64,000 nt of DNA from Phoronis australis (taxonomy: Eukaryota > Phoronida > Phoronidae), in contig NMRA01000016.1 in NCBI GenBank assembly GCA_002633005.1, positions 714,443 through 778,442 on the forward strand. Reading direction: 5' to 3'. Of the stretch, positions 34,001 to 47,700 are shown one piece after another. The translations under genes were made by a program, and so were the position numbers. The notes under the pieces are model-generated. The model searched no databases, was not told the origin of the DNA, and worked only from the letters and a program-made list of their open reading frames with translations. Position 1 is the first letter of the stretch. Each line of letters opens with the position of its first letter.

Positions 34001-35810
34001 ACCTACAATATCATTTGGACCTGAGCCCAGAGTCATTAACGGACATTGAAAGGGAGTCATTGCAAGCGGATACACCGCCGCCTGCGGATAGAACGGCGTC
34101 TGCGGATACACCGCCAGACATGGATAAACCATTTCGAGCGTCTAAAAGACTCTTGCTTTCGCTTCATTAGCTGCCATAATAAGGTTACCCCCCAAAAGTG
34201 CTTGTAAAATATATTCGAATTGAAGAAGGATGCGTGCGCAGTTTCTGTCTTTTAATGACTAGTGCGCAAGCATTTTGCAATTATAAAACAGTTCTTCCGT
34301 TCTTACGAAATGAAATTGCCGTGTAATTTGCTAAAATCGTAGGCCACGATTTCCAATTTAGCAGACTTTGAAAGGAGTTTTCAAATTTTCGTCAAAACTT
34401 TTAAAGGTTATCGAGGGTTACAGAGCATTACCATGTTTCAGAGAACTGGATGGGGAATCATTTTTAGCATCTGTCAATAGGGAAAAAACCGGGTTTTCAT
34501 ACCTATGTACATGTACTTTTTTAGGTTGGAGATTTGATTTCTGGCCATGGGAAGAACGGAAAACAGGATAAAAAATTCAGCCGGTCATTGAACGCGTCGT
34601 GCGTGGTATCAAGCAATAACGAACCGCTCGGTTTTCCCTAAGGCAATCTGAGTAAGGAAAACGTCAATTCGGTTTTTTAACAGTTGGTGGTCTTAATAAA
34701 CAATTAAATCGCACAGAAAGCTGGTTTATTGCAAGTGTTTCAATACACCTGGCCATGTAAAATGTTTGCAAATTCCAAACTCACCTCGTTTCCCGTTAAT
34801 TCAAGTCACCGACGCAGACACAGGTTAAAGTCGCATGATGTCAAGCATTAAATTAGGATTGTAAGTCGGCGTCTAGACCTGTGGCATTTTGAAGTTTTCA
34901 TAATTTAGGAACCTCGTAGAAAAGTCAACGATCATTAATTCATACAGCCAGAGAGGAAAGAAAAGGCTTTACAAATTATTTATATCTCAATTCCAAGTAG
35001 CATAGTCGTCACTTACGACAAATTTTTAGCCGAATCGTTCAACTTTTGAAATAAGCGTGGACATTTCGCCTCCAGGCTAATTAATTGCGCTTTCTCAGAA
35101 AAACCCATGAGACAAGCGCCGCCATTTTAGATTTAAATATAGAGGCAGTGCAAAGTGAATTTTCTACCACCAGAACAATAAAATGAGTAAGATTTAAATA
35201 AAATCACCATTTTGCGCCCAAGATATATTACAGAACTGTTTAGTTAGTTTGTTAGTAAGAAACAAGCAAGTTTGTACAAAAGTGATTGTTTTGTAAAATA
35301 TGGCGATATGAAATTAAATATGTGGTACTCAATCTGTTACGAATGTAATGGACCGATTGAGTTAATGAAACAATGACTACAGAATTCATTACAATTCATT
35401 TTTTTTTTTTTGAAGAAAGAAGACCATTCGACGAGAGAGCTAGAAATGATGGGTCCAGTGTCAACACAAAATCTTAGGACACTGAACGGTTACGCAATGT
35501 GTGCAAGTTTCATGTCAATCGTGCAAACGGTAGGAAAAGTCCAGAACCCATGTTGTTTTTGTACCCCAAGACGATTGCTTCAGTCTCTAGACACGTCTCA
35601 GACCAGTCATTAGTAAACATTTCGAAAATGGTCGCCACATCACCATCTTGTATCCAATATTAATGAAAAATGTCTATATCATGCGAATAATGTACAAGGT
35701 CTGGAACCCATGATGGTCTTGTAGCAGACGATTTCTGCAAGCCAGCAACACGCTCCAGTGACGGTAGCGTCGAATAACTCAAGAATCGTAAGTCGGGACA
35801 AATGTATATG

Positions 35811-35970
35811 CAGGGGCGGATCCAGGATTTTGAGTTGGGGGGATAGGGCAGAGTATTAGCCAGGATTGTGCCAGCAAGACATTCGCACCCCCGTACTGCC
35901 AAGTGGAATCTGGGAGAATTTTAGGGGGGGGGGGCATGGCGCCCTTGGCCTCCCTCTAAATCCGCCACTG
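35811..35970. mobile_element. Short terminal-inverted-repeat element (hAT-like MITE candidate)
   Basis: The left end caggggcggatccaggattt and right end aaatccgccactg are imperfect inverses of the cagnggcggat type common at the ends of small non-autonomous DNA elements. The element is 160 bp with a G run inside. No clear 8-bp target duplication remains, so the family call is tentative. Confidence 0.5.
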
Positions 35971-37676
35971 ACATGGGTGCCACAATCTTCGTACGAGTGT
36001 AATTCTTGGCAAGATGTATTCACACATCGAATTTCGGAATTTTCGGATACTTTAAAGGAGTGCGGACTGAGCTATGGCTCCGTAAACAAAAAATGAGCGC
36101 ACAGCACCATCTGAAGCCCCGGTTTAAACCAAAAACAGTAGATCTTGAAGTATGTAGTAAAACCACAGGTGTTGTTCAAATTCCATGTCTATCTGGCAAA
36201 AAGTGCGGCCTGGGTTCAATCGTAAAGAGAGCTAGGAATGGTCTGTCAATAAGTGAGTGGTCGTCAGAAAATCGCGGCAGGGTAATTTGTCATTTCACAA
36301 TTTTGAAAGACGTTGGGATAACTTCATGGACTGAGACGAACTTAGATATATCAGCCTGAATCGATTTTCAGCTATTGTTTATTAAACTAAAATCAGGTAT
36401 TAGCACGGCATTGGTGAAACAGATTAGGAAAAATGCAATTAGTCTTTTTGGGAGCCATCTTGGATTCCAATATGGCTGAAGACAGCTATTCTTCTGTTAC
36501 GGCAACACGTATATGCACGGACGGCGTAGCACTGAAAAAAGTGGGGTCTAAAGCTCCCCCCCCCCTCCCAGCCCCTTATGGTGCGCCGCCCATGATATGT
36601 CCCAGTTAAAACGCATCACTGTCAAATATTTCCTAATCATGCGCGCACCCAGGGGGGAGGGGATGTCGGGGAACTCATTTGGCGAAGTGGGCAAAAAGGT
36701 CCGTCTCAGAGGAACAAAAAGTTCCAGATTTCTCGTTTTCAACGAGACAAAAGTCCACTAAAAAGGTGCTAACGCACAATTCACAACTGTGAACGTGGTA
36801 TCCGTTTTTTTCTTAGTCCCCCGTTTTTTGTTAAGAAAAGGTCCATATCCGCAAGAATTCGAACCCGCTATATTTTAGCCTGGGTCCGCGCACGCTAACG
36901 TTAACAATCTTTTTTATCAACCGCGAATGACTTACATCGTAATGGTGGACGGATATATTTAAACCCATAAGATGGCAGCCATACATGTACTAGAGTGTCG
37001 GATCACGTGTCTCCGTTACTTTTGAAAAGCACACAGAAATTACACTAATGATCAAACTTCCACACGCTCGTTACGGATGCGTTTTGGTCTTCACGTCACA
37101 ATAAACTAAATGCCAAAGTTCTAATATGCTGCTGATACACCCCGGAATACACCTGACTTGATCTAATATTTCTACATGAAATCGACCTTCACATTATTTT
37201 TGTCATTTTCCGTTCAACTTTTGTGCGAATTCAAGATATGTGTTTATCATTCTGTACTCTTAATACTTTATGGTTCATGCAAATGATTTTCTAGTCCAAA
37301 TCCGCGCTTGGTGACCCCTAGGTTCGAGTAAAAACTCTAGAGTTTGAATTCACTCGCGTTTTAAACCTCAGTGATTGGTTAAACAGTTATGCACGAAAAC
37401 CATTATGTACTTCATCACAGAAAAATAGACATTCTTCTGGAGTTCGTACAAAAGAAGAACAGAAAATGCAAGAAAAATCGAGTTCGATCTCTAATAAACA
37501 ATTCAAATCCCGGGATTTGATTAGACCCGTAGAACGTATAGAGAAAAAGGTTCGAAAATGAGGATCATAAGGATTTGCACTGTACGTTTTTCAGGGTCCC
37601 GGTTCCTTCCCTGTGGTCGGCTCCTTTTTCTCCGCAAATCGCCAATGTCTCCGTCCCAAAAGGACTGGTATGAACC

Positions 37677-38243
37677 GTGACGTGTGTAGAACTGAATAAA
37701 TTCTAGCTCCAGATAGTGTAGGGCATCACGATACTAAAAATATATCTTTTGTTCTCTGCGTTTCCTTCAGCTCGTTATATTTTTTACTCAAATAAAACAT
37801 AGTATTTGCGTTCGCACAGACTGATCACTGATTAAAATAAAATAAGGTATCCCCATCGGACGTGACAGTACGCCTTCAAAATGTCACTTTAAGGGCTTAA
37901 GCGATTTTTTCCTTCGAAAGTTGCTGTCGCGCGCCCTAAATTCTACAAATGACTAAATANGTGACGTGTGTAGAACTGAATAAATTCTAGCTCCAGATAG
38001 TGTAGGGCATCACGATACTAAAAATATATCTTTTGTTCTCTGCGTTTCCTTCAGCTCGTTATATTTTTTACTCAAATAAAACATAGTATTTGCGTTCGCA
38101 CAGACTGATCACTGATTAAAATAAAATAAGGTATCCCCATCGGACGTGACATTACGCCTTCAAAATGTCACTTTAAGGGCTTAAGCGATTTTTTCCTTCG
38201 AAAGTTGCTGTCGCGCGCCCTAAATTCTACAAATGACTAAATA
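37677..38243. repeat. Near-identical direct repeat of about 283 bp around N at 37960
   Basis: 37677-37959 and 37961-38243 start gtgacgtgtgtagaactg and end gactaaata, meeting at a single N. It is a likely assembly overlap just upstream of the receptor gene's first coding exon. Confidence 0.88.
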
Positions 38244-38710
38244 GTCTCCATCATGAGAGGGCAGTTGTATTTGGTTTAAGATTGACAACCTTCTGACCGC
38301 CACTTCATCATATTTCGTGTTTTTTTTTGTAGACCGGCTGACGAAAGGATAAGCGGTCTGTACAGTACATGCACCTTCTATAAACAAACCGTTTACTTAT
38401 TTAATAGTTTATTTCATGTAAACATCACACAAAATCGAAAGTTCAGCAGAACGGAACAAAACAACAATTGATGAACACCGGTTCAAGTGAACACTCATTG
38501 CACGTCGACACCGCAAAGACACTTTCATCTCCTATGGGATTCGCTTGCATATTACATTACTCAAGACGGTCATTTTACGACCAAACGAGTATTGATTATC
38601 TCTGCCGCGTACGACCGGAGAGCCAACAGCATCTTAATACACTTAGTTTTTGAGGCCTCATCTTCAAGGCAGTTGATGTCTTGGAGATTTGCAACGACTG
38701 TCTGCGCACC

Positions 38711-38792
38711 ATGATGGCTGTCGTGTACATGTATATACTTTTAAACATCATGTTTGCCATTTTAGTTGAAAGCCAACAGCCAATTACCATCG
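38711..38792 (+). CDS. Glutamate receptor exon 1 (signal peptide)
   Basis: It encodes [20 protein letters not shown] then SQQPITI and the first base of a glycine codon. It has a Kozak-like context (gcaccATGATGG), a hydrophobic signal core, and donor G|GTAAGT. The second Met (38714) is an equally plausible start. Confidence 0.85.
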
Positions 38793-41700
38793 GTAAGTTC
38801 TGTGGATAAAATCAAATTTTGTCAGCGGTTGCTATTTAAGTCAGACAAAATTTCTTTTGCATGCAGATGATATCGAAACGAAAAAAGTATATCCATTTTA
38901 GGCAAATTGTTTGCAGAGTGCGGTACGTGGGCTCTTCCGATTCTTCAAGTTCGGAATTTTGCAACACTCTTCAACTGTTTTGAAAGCCCGATGGTCATTC
39001 GCTCTCTTAACCTTAATGTAACCAAACTGGTACTAACAATGTGTTTTAAAAATTGCTCTACTGCTGTTACGTATTATGTATTATATCATTCTGATACTTG
39101 TAGAAAGTTGCATGAACATCAGTTGGCGTAGTGTGAACGTGAGTGTTATAATATTGACACTCTCGAGGTTATTAGCCACAGTTTTTAAACTGTCTAAAAT
39201 ATTGCCACTAATTACCCGTTTAATTCTCTCGAGCTAAGTAAGTTCTACCTTAAGTGAGCTGAACGCCAACCCCGAATTGTAATGCACCCGAAACAGCATG
39301 ATTATAGACTCTTGGGTTTCTCCATAAAAAGGCCCTGACTTTTAACCCGTTGAAACGAGAAATATTCGGTAGTCATGCACTTTTTTGACAACAATGGTCG
39401 ACAATGTTTTTGGCTGCTGGGACCATAGAGTTCACACAACTACTTGGGAGCCATGCGCTCCAAAAAAGGGAAACGACAAGTTTACCTTTTCAGCAACTCA
39501 GAGTCAAATTATACTAGACAAAAGATATCATAGAAACATTTTGTATATTAGTCCTGCAAGTTTTGTGATGTTGAGTGTTATTCGACTTCTAGTGGTCACT
39601 TTATTGGTGCACCAACGTAAATTAAAAGGTTAAATGAAACTGCATTCGCCACTATTTATTTGCCAACATTGAAATCTTAATCGAAGCAGATTGGTGTTCA
39701 AAAACAATACCACACTAATCCAATTTTGAATTGTTGCCGAATGAGTCGGCAACTCGAGTCACACTCAATGCGAACACTTGTGTGCAATTTTCGAAATCAC
39801 ATTTTAGAGTTGGCCAACTCAGATACACTTCGAAGTTTTCTTGAGTCGGTGATGGTTTCGATGTTTTTGCTAAAACAGAACTGAAGTTCTATCACGGCAA
39901 GGAATATCACGTGACCAATTTTATGAAAGTATAAAGCCTAATTCGATTCTTGCTTTAGTCAGCTAAATTGCGTAAAGTGCAGCTTTAGTATTCCAAATTA
40001 AATTCACTTATTTTTTTAAATACCGTAACATTGGCTTACATTTTTATTGAATTAGTACAATTTAAACTCTTTTTATAACATTTTAACTTAAAGAAACCTG
40101 GTAACTTCAAACGTGTTCACCTGGATGTGTTTCCCAGTGACTTGCTTGCGAAAGCAAACGAACCTTTTCTGGAAAAATCAATGGCCTGAGAGGTCAATGA
40201 ACAACACTGACACTGAAAAATTACATTTGTAAATTGCCTGTGTAAAAAGTCTGTTTAAAGACTGCCCTTCATCAGCTCAGTTTCATTTTTTTTTACTTGT
40301 CAAGTAAACTTAATTCAGGTGGTCCTACTATGTCTCTCGTGGGGTCACGGGGTGTTTGGTAACTTTTTCGTGACAGTATTATGTAAGAAAAACAGTGGTT
40401 TACATGTATCGACAAGTCTCGTTGGTGTAAGCGTAATCTAACGAGATGTTCCTGAATCAGACATCCTGTTGCGGCCCCAAGCAACGTATTTTTCTTCCCA
40501 TTTCCTATATTTTTCTCTTGTCTCATACCAATGTTGAGTAACTTTGAAAGGCTGTTGAGGGCCAGTTCAAGTATAGCCTGAACAATGAAGGTGCACCTAC
40601 CTTAAATCTCCTTTAAATTTGTTCTCGAAATAAATTTGTAGTATCTTGTTCGTGCTCAAGTACGCTCTCAGTCCATCACTCGGATAACTTGTCAATAGGC
40701 TAAGCCCTTTCGATCCCTTCCACTTCCTAACAGATCACGAACTGTTTTGAAAACGGTTGCTTCTTAATTACTTTTTGCATTACATATTTAGCAAATAGGC
40801 GCATGCACTTCCTTCCGGATATATAGGCGCAAGTTTACAAATACGTAGATGGGCCTAGTAATTACGTGCATAGTTGGTAATTAGTTCCAGATTTACCAAC
40901 CTAGTGTACGTTCCTAAGACAACACTTCGCATTTCTAGGCGTCAGCATTGACTAACTATTGTAAACAGACGTGGACGAAGTAGAATAGAATTGGGCGTTT
41001 TCACGACTTTTAATCTCGCTGCGAGTCAAACGCTGACTTTCAAGTAGTAGATATGCTCGCAAAGGAAAAGAACCCAGGTTAGGTCATTACGTATTCTGCG
41101 ACATCGCAGGGAGGGCTAATTAATTTGAGATTGCCCACAGTGGCCAGTGTCTGCTCAGACTAACCATAAGTTCTTAGAAACTTATGGCTGACTGCATCCC
41201 AACTGTGTTAAGGGGCAGTTCCCAACCTAAGTTTGCAGGGCCCACACGTACGCGCGCGCGCGCACACACACACACACACACGCACGCACGCACGCGCCCA
41301 CCACACCCAGGAGTTCCTGTCCCCAGGTACGTATCTCTTCTTCCTCAAAACGACCTCCTAATCCTGTTTGAAATTCGCCACACACACTCTCTCTCTTCCT
41401 CTGTCTCGTTCACGATGCGAATTATACGGAATATGGTGTCCCCAGGGTTGATGTTGTTAGTTGACCTCCAATCGAAATTGAATAAAAAACATCAACCATG
41501 GCATCCTAGTAATTATTCAATATTGATTAAGCTTGGCTGAGGATTATTCACCATCTACGATAAGTATGGCCTGAACTTTAGCATTGCTCATGACGCCTCC
41601 TACACAGTTTATTTGTTCGGTTGGCCTCCTTCGTTTTAAGAATAATTATTTGCCTCAAGACAAATGTACATCTTCTCCATGACGTCAAGTTCAATTTGAC

Positions 41701-44700
41701 ACGTTCGGCGGACTTCAAGCGGGGCCGGTTTCGTTTGTTTTTACAAATGCTTTGTTGTTCTGTCTATTCAAAAGTCCACAACAATCCACAACTACTCAGT
41801 CTGGTTTACAAGGAATAACTGAAGTCACTCATCTCACCAATTTTGAGGACACGGGTTTGTTTTGATCTGCAGTTATGAAACTTTTGATATTTCTTAAGGT
41901 TATTAGGCGGAGGCATACATGCAATTGTACACATGTACGCCACATTTGATTCAGGGCATGACCTCTTGTTTTACGACTGAACAAACTGTGCAAAATACAA
42001 TAAACGCGTCTAACCTTTCCTCGAATTCTAGTGCCCGGCGAGCTAGTGTCCACGCGCGCAGTTCCAGTTTGTGAAAGAACAGATCGTGCAGGTTGGACAC
42101 TGGAAGGTTTTCTCGAATGATAAGCATAGATGCTTTCACTTTCNTACGTATCTCTTCTTCCTCAAAACGACCTCCTAATCCTGTTTGAAATTCGCCACAC
42201 ACACTCTCTCTCTTCCTCTGTCTCGTTCACGATGCGAATTATACGGAATATGGTGTCCCCAGGGTTGATGTTGTTAGTTGACCTCCAATCGAAATTGAAT
42301 AAAAAACATCAACCATGGCATCCTAGTAATTATTCAATATTGATTAAGCTTGGCTGAGGATTATTCACCATCTACGATAAGTATGGCCTGAACTTTAGCA
42401 TTGCTCATGACGCCCCCTACACAGTTTATTTGTTCGATTGGCCTCCTTCGTTTTAAGAATAATTATTTGCCTCAAGGCAAATGTACATCTTCTCCATGAC
42501 GTCAAGTTCAATTTGACACGTTCGGCGGACTTCAAGCGGGGCCGGTTTCGTTTGTTTTTACAAATGCTTAGTTGTTCTGTCTATTCAAAAGTCCACAACA
42601 ATCCACAACTACTCAGTCTGGTTTACAAGGAATAACTAAAGTCACTCATCTCACCAATTTTGAGGACACGGGTTTGTTTTGATCTGCAGTTATGAAAGTT
42701 TTGATATTTCTTAAGGTTATTAGGCGGAGGCATACATGCAATTGTACACATGTACGCCACATTTGATTCAGGGCATGACCTCTTGTTTTACGACTGAACA
42801 AACTGTGCAAAATACAATAAACGCGTCTAACTTTTCCTCGAATTCTAGTGCCCGGCGAGCTAGTGTCCACGCGCGCAGTTCCAGTTTGGGAAAGAACAGA
42901 TCGTGCAGGTTGGACACTGGAAGGTTTTCTCGAATGATAAGCATAGATGCTTTCACTTTCTGAATGCATCGCCAGTGACATGGAATTTATTTCAGGTGGA
43001 ATCGGTTGACCTGTCTTCGAATCTACATCCCGTCCGCCAAACGTGTGTGAGCTTAGGGTAACAGGTTACCTTCTTTAACAATGATCAAGTTTCCTAAATA
43101 TCGAGTGAATGTATTAATAACAAACCCATAAAACTATATTTCTGAAATTCTCGATGACCAAAAAGTCGCATTATGCATATGAAAGAAATAACCAGTCGTT
43201 AGTATTCATGTGGCTGCGTCTTTTCTAATTTTTTATGAAGATCGATGTTATGTTCGCAAACATGAGATTATACTTCTCTATTCTGTTAGCTACCAAACGT
43301 ATCTCTGGTATTCTCTTTTCAAGCAGTTTATCCCGAGAACTCAGTTGTCAAATTTGAAAATCAACATTTCTTATTTCTTGATAGTCGATTTCTCTGGCCC
43401 AAATCCCTTAAAACAAAATCTCATGGACGCTTTTGTGGCTAATGGAATAAAGAAACAGAATTTACAAGCTCCACACATAACTTTAATGTCAGGGATCTGT
43501 TTATCTTCTAGAAAAATCAGTCACGTGATTGCCATTCTAGGTATTCCTTCTCAGTACTTGATGAGATTTCGATCATTTGGGGATGTTTTAAAAACATGAG
43601 TTTTATCGGTGTATTAATATTCAAAACTTATGGACGATATCCGGCACTTGATAACAAAGGTTACCAATGGCCTTCAAACATAGGTGGAGGTTGGGACCTA
43701 ATACGTGCGTTTTTTCGTAGTACACATGTGGGCGCGTGTGCGCACTCACACCTGCATTGTGAGTGCTCACAAGCGGGCACGCGCTTGAGCGTTTTTCCAG
43801 GGAACATTTTTCTTACGGAGGTAATTATAACTGAGGTTGGAAATTGATCAATGGAGAATCGATTGGATAATGGAACGATAATAGTCGTTAAAAAGCAAAG
43901 TTGTGAACTGCCACGACTCGCAAATCGCCCAGGCGTCTAAGCCTTTGTGCAAATGAAGGTTTAACTAAGTATTTAATATGAGAGCGTCACAGTCTAATAG
44001 AAATTCATACAGTTACTAGTAATCATGATTATATTCTCCGATACTTTTGCATTGCTTCAGAGATTTAAATATTTTTCAAAAATCGTTGTATGGAGTGCAA
44101 GACTAAACTTCTGACCTTTAAGTCACGTTTTATGAAACAAACGCCTGAAATAATGTGAAAAAAAATCTGACAAACATGTTGAAAAGATGGGTTAAAAATT
44201 GTGTTAGGCTTAAACTTGCAACAATGGAACGCGCTAGAATGGGGTACAGACATTGATAGAAAGAAAATGTACATGTAGAGATAACCAATAACGAAAAGGG
44301 AGATGGTGGGAAGCGCGGGTGACTAAGATACAAAGAGCGGGATACGGGTAAATAGGTGGGGTGGGGTTGGAAAATTTCAGTAACATTAGTGATACCGTTC
44401 CCTCGCAGGGAGGATCGAAGGCAGAGGACCATGTACATCCAATAAGATTTGCAGAAAGAGTGAGACTCGAAATTGAGTCAGCCAATGCGGAGAGATAATA
44501 CAAGTATTGAAGCGTAGAGGCTTTGTATGACTGCGATCCATAAAGTAGCATTCACATTTCCATAACGGTGTTATAAAAAGGTTGGAAGTACGCGTAAAAG
44601 GAGGTTGTCAATTGTCATTTGTAAACGACGGTACAAACTACGATGCCTTCGTGACAAATATTTCGTGCGCGTTATAGATCACTGATGGTTCGTCTCATCA

Positions 44701-47700
44701 CACTTCACACAAAAATATACCCGTCGCTGAATTAAGGTATTTACTTCAATGGATTCTTTTGCGCCCTAACTTTGACAGACGACAGAATTCCGAGATCAAT
44801 TCTTAAAGTAATCATTATCTTTGGAGTCTCCTGTGGTTAAATTTATTGGATTTGGTGTGACTGTTCTGGTTAAGCCAATTAATATAACTAAGTGAAGAAA
44901 ATCTAACAGAAGCGAAATCAACTCAAGCCCATGCTCCAGCAGATGTTACTTGTGTATTATTAATATGAACTTGTGCTGTAATTACTTTTAAGCTTGCTAC
45001 ACGGTTTTATGCGGCGGAGGAGCGCAATTACAACTACAGTTCGAACTCGTCACGCGAGCCCCAGTTTCAAGAAGATTTTGGTGTGATGAAGTGCACCCAT
45101 ACGAGTTTTAAATACGTGACATAGACTCATTCCTACCGTATAATTTCGCCTAAAATTTCAACAAAACCCGCGTCTTATCTTGACAATGGTACATAAATGG
45201 GAATTTGTAGAATTGAAAATCCAATTTATACAAACGTAGCGGGTGGTGAAATAAATTTATTAATTCAACGATGTCACTATATATCGCTGGATATACAAAA
45301 CTCCAGTGGTTTCAATTTCGACTTTTTCAATATAGCATTAGGGAAATGGTTTATTTTATTTAGAACGGAGATCTTAATATGTGTACATTTTGTCGATGAA
45401 GACTAGACTCATTGTTACGCCTGGGTGACATTTAATAAATTTTGGACCAGTGTTGGTTGGCCGTAGTTGACAATGAGCGCTTACAGAAATAAAATCATGG
45501 CAATTGTGATAATGAGTGCTTAGAAAACTAGTAATGCCAGTAAACGCAAGTCGTAATGCGCTCAATATCATCAGTCGGGTTTCTACCATCCGCGGGAGTC
45601 TTAGTCCTTCGCAGAACCCCTTAACAGGCTAGTAGAGCGCCAGTGGCATTTAGTCCATTTATCGGCTGGTTCTTTTGTGTATGTTGCAATATTGCTACAG
45701 GTTTTTCAGACATATTCACCCCAAAGCCTTCTCTGATTCGATTGTTGCCTTGGATATTAAGGACGTCTTCGTCACGATTGTCGCCTTCACTACCAACTTG
45801 TGTGCCAACTGATCTACGTACCAAGCGCACTAAGTACTAGAAACCTTTTACATTCATTCTCAGTTGAAAAGACCCATACCTTCCATCCTCTTGACACATA
45901 ATGTTCTGTTCCATGCAGTGTCTTGCGTTGGAGAACCTCTCCATTCTCGTCTCCCATGGTATCGTTAACTTAACTATCACCATCCGTTCGGTTTTTTCAG
46001 ATCAACAATACACTGTCTGGTCGTGGAGTTGCATGTATCCCAATGTGTATCTTGGAAGCCACATACGTCGCTAAAAACGCTAAAAATAGACACTGGATGT
46101 CACCAGGATGCCTGTCGTGTCCTTCATCTTTGTTGATATTGTCCAAGAGTTTGGTGCTCGAAGTCTTTTTTGGTTTCTTCCAGGCTTCTTCACACAACCT
46201 GCAGCTCTTGACTGCGCCTCCATGTGATCATTCCGCCTGTAACGGACGAGTCGCATGACCATAGAATGTGGCCCAAATTTTCCCCACTTTTCACTTTAAG
46301 GCAGTTTATGCCACTATCGTTCCCTCAGGTTCGTGGTCGTCGGTGGGATGTCGCGTAGAGCTCTAAGAAAACAAATCAAACGCCTTCATTCCAGTCTCAC
46401 GCTATCTCTCCACTTGAACTCCCCTGCTAGAACATCCGTCTCGTTGCTGCTTCTCGACAAACTCCGCGTATCTTCCTCACCACCTCTACGTGCGGTCGTT
46501 TCGGGTTTCTCTTTGAATGTCACTTTCTTTGACCTGCTGTTAAAAGCATATCCTTACCCTAAACTGTCGTTGAACACCATCCCTACGATCTGCTGACCTG
46601 TGCTGTGGTGCCCTCTGCTCAGTTCTTTCGACGACTGTTGTCGCCGACAAGCTTCTCTTTTGTACTTCAGGGCTCCTGTTCACTATGACCGCATTGTCTG
46701 GCAAGGTCACCATCTAATTGACACAATTGGCAGAATCAGTTACATGTATGTTAATGTGCATATACTATTCAATCTGATGTTACTAAAACTTGGTGATACA
46801 CCTATTCACCACACTACCGTAACCACGTGCTAATCTTGAGCACGCGTCCTCGAACACAAAAAGTGGCCACAATCTCGATAAAAGACCACGCTGGTAGTAA
46901 AACAAGTTGTCTTGCTAGGTATCCCGCTTCGGTTGATTTTAATCAGCCAGGCTCTCAGCTGCTTTCCAGTCTCTCTAACATTGCTGTCAACCTCCAAGAT
47001 TGCATTTTAGACCTTTCCCGAACATTTCACAGATTTTCGGAAGTTGATGCAATTCTTGATCTCATCAGTTCAAATAATTTGGTCTTTGTAGAGCTCCTTT
47101 CTGTATCTCCAAACTCGCTTGAACTCTATTCTCAACCACGTAACTGTTAGTGCACCTGTATAAGTATCCCGTGCGGTGTGGATATATATCTAAAGAGTGA
47201 ACGATAGTGTGACATTAGAAATTGTAATCATCTAATGTGACATATGTTTGTAGTGTGTATTTTTGTAAACCATTTTAAGATTACTAAATGAAAAAACATC
47301 AACATCCGTCAAGTCACTTTAACGGTAGCCGACACCCTAAGAACATTAGTCCAACACTAAAATGGCCAACAGGAGTGCAACGGTGCACCCATGCAAAACC
47401 TCTGCGCCATATACGTAATATAAGTTTCATACCATTAGTCATGCGTCGAGCCATCTCAGGAACCTCGCTGGATAAACCAATTCCTTGTCAAAAATTAAAA
47501 CAATCAATACATGAAATAAAACGATACAGGGCAGAATTTCCGAAAATAGATTGGTGCCCAGTGGACCTTCTTTGTCAATCCGTTTTGACAATAATAGGAT
47601 CTCTCCCCTAGAAAATACTTCGCTCGGCGAACGATAGGTGTCGCTATAGGACTTCCTTTCGCTGCTCGCTTCAACCCAGGATTGTGCTGTAGAACTCTTT

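Larger units (their letters stand above)
34171..38710. other. Intergenic sequence upstream of the receptor gene
   Basis: Apart from the small element at 35811-35970, G/C runs and the duplicated block at 37677-38243, nothing recognisable is seen. It should hold the receptor promoter. Confidence 0.5.

Noticed and set aside
36006-36359. 117-codon plus-strand frame
   Set aside because: It overlaps a short repeat region, shows no domain, and has no splice or promoter context.
43210-43599. 129-codon plus-strand frame
   Set aside because: It has no ATG at its start, no recognisable motif, and lies in the first receptor intron.
45620-47150. Possible LINE reverse transcriptase C-terminus on the minus strand
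   Set aside because: Short frames near 46.0-46.3 kb vaguely resemble a GHxMR…GRP…W tail, but no catalytic motif or continuous frame supports it.
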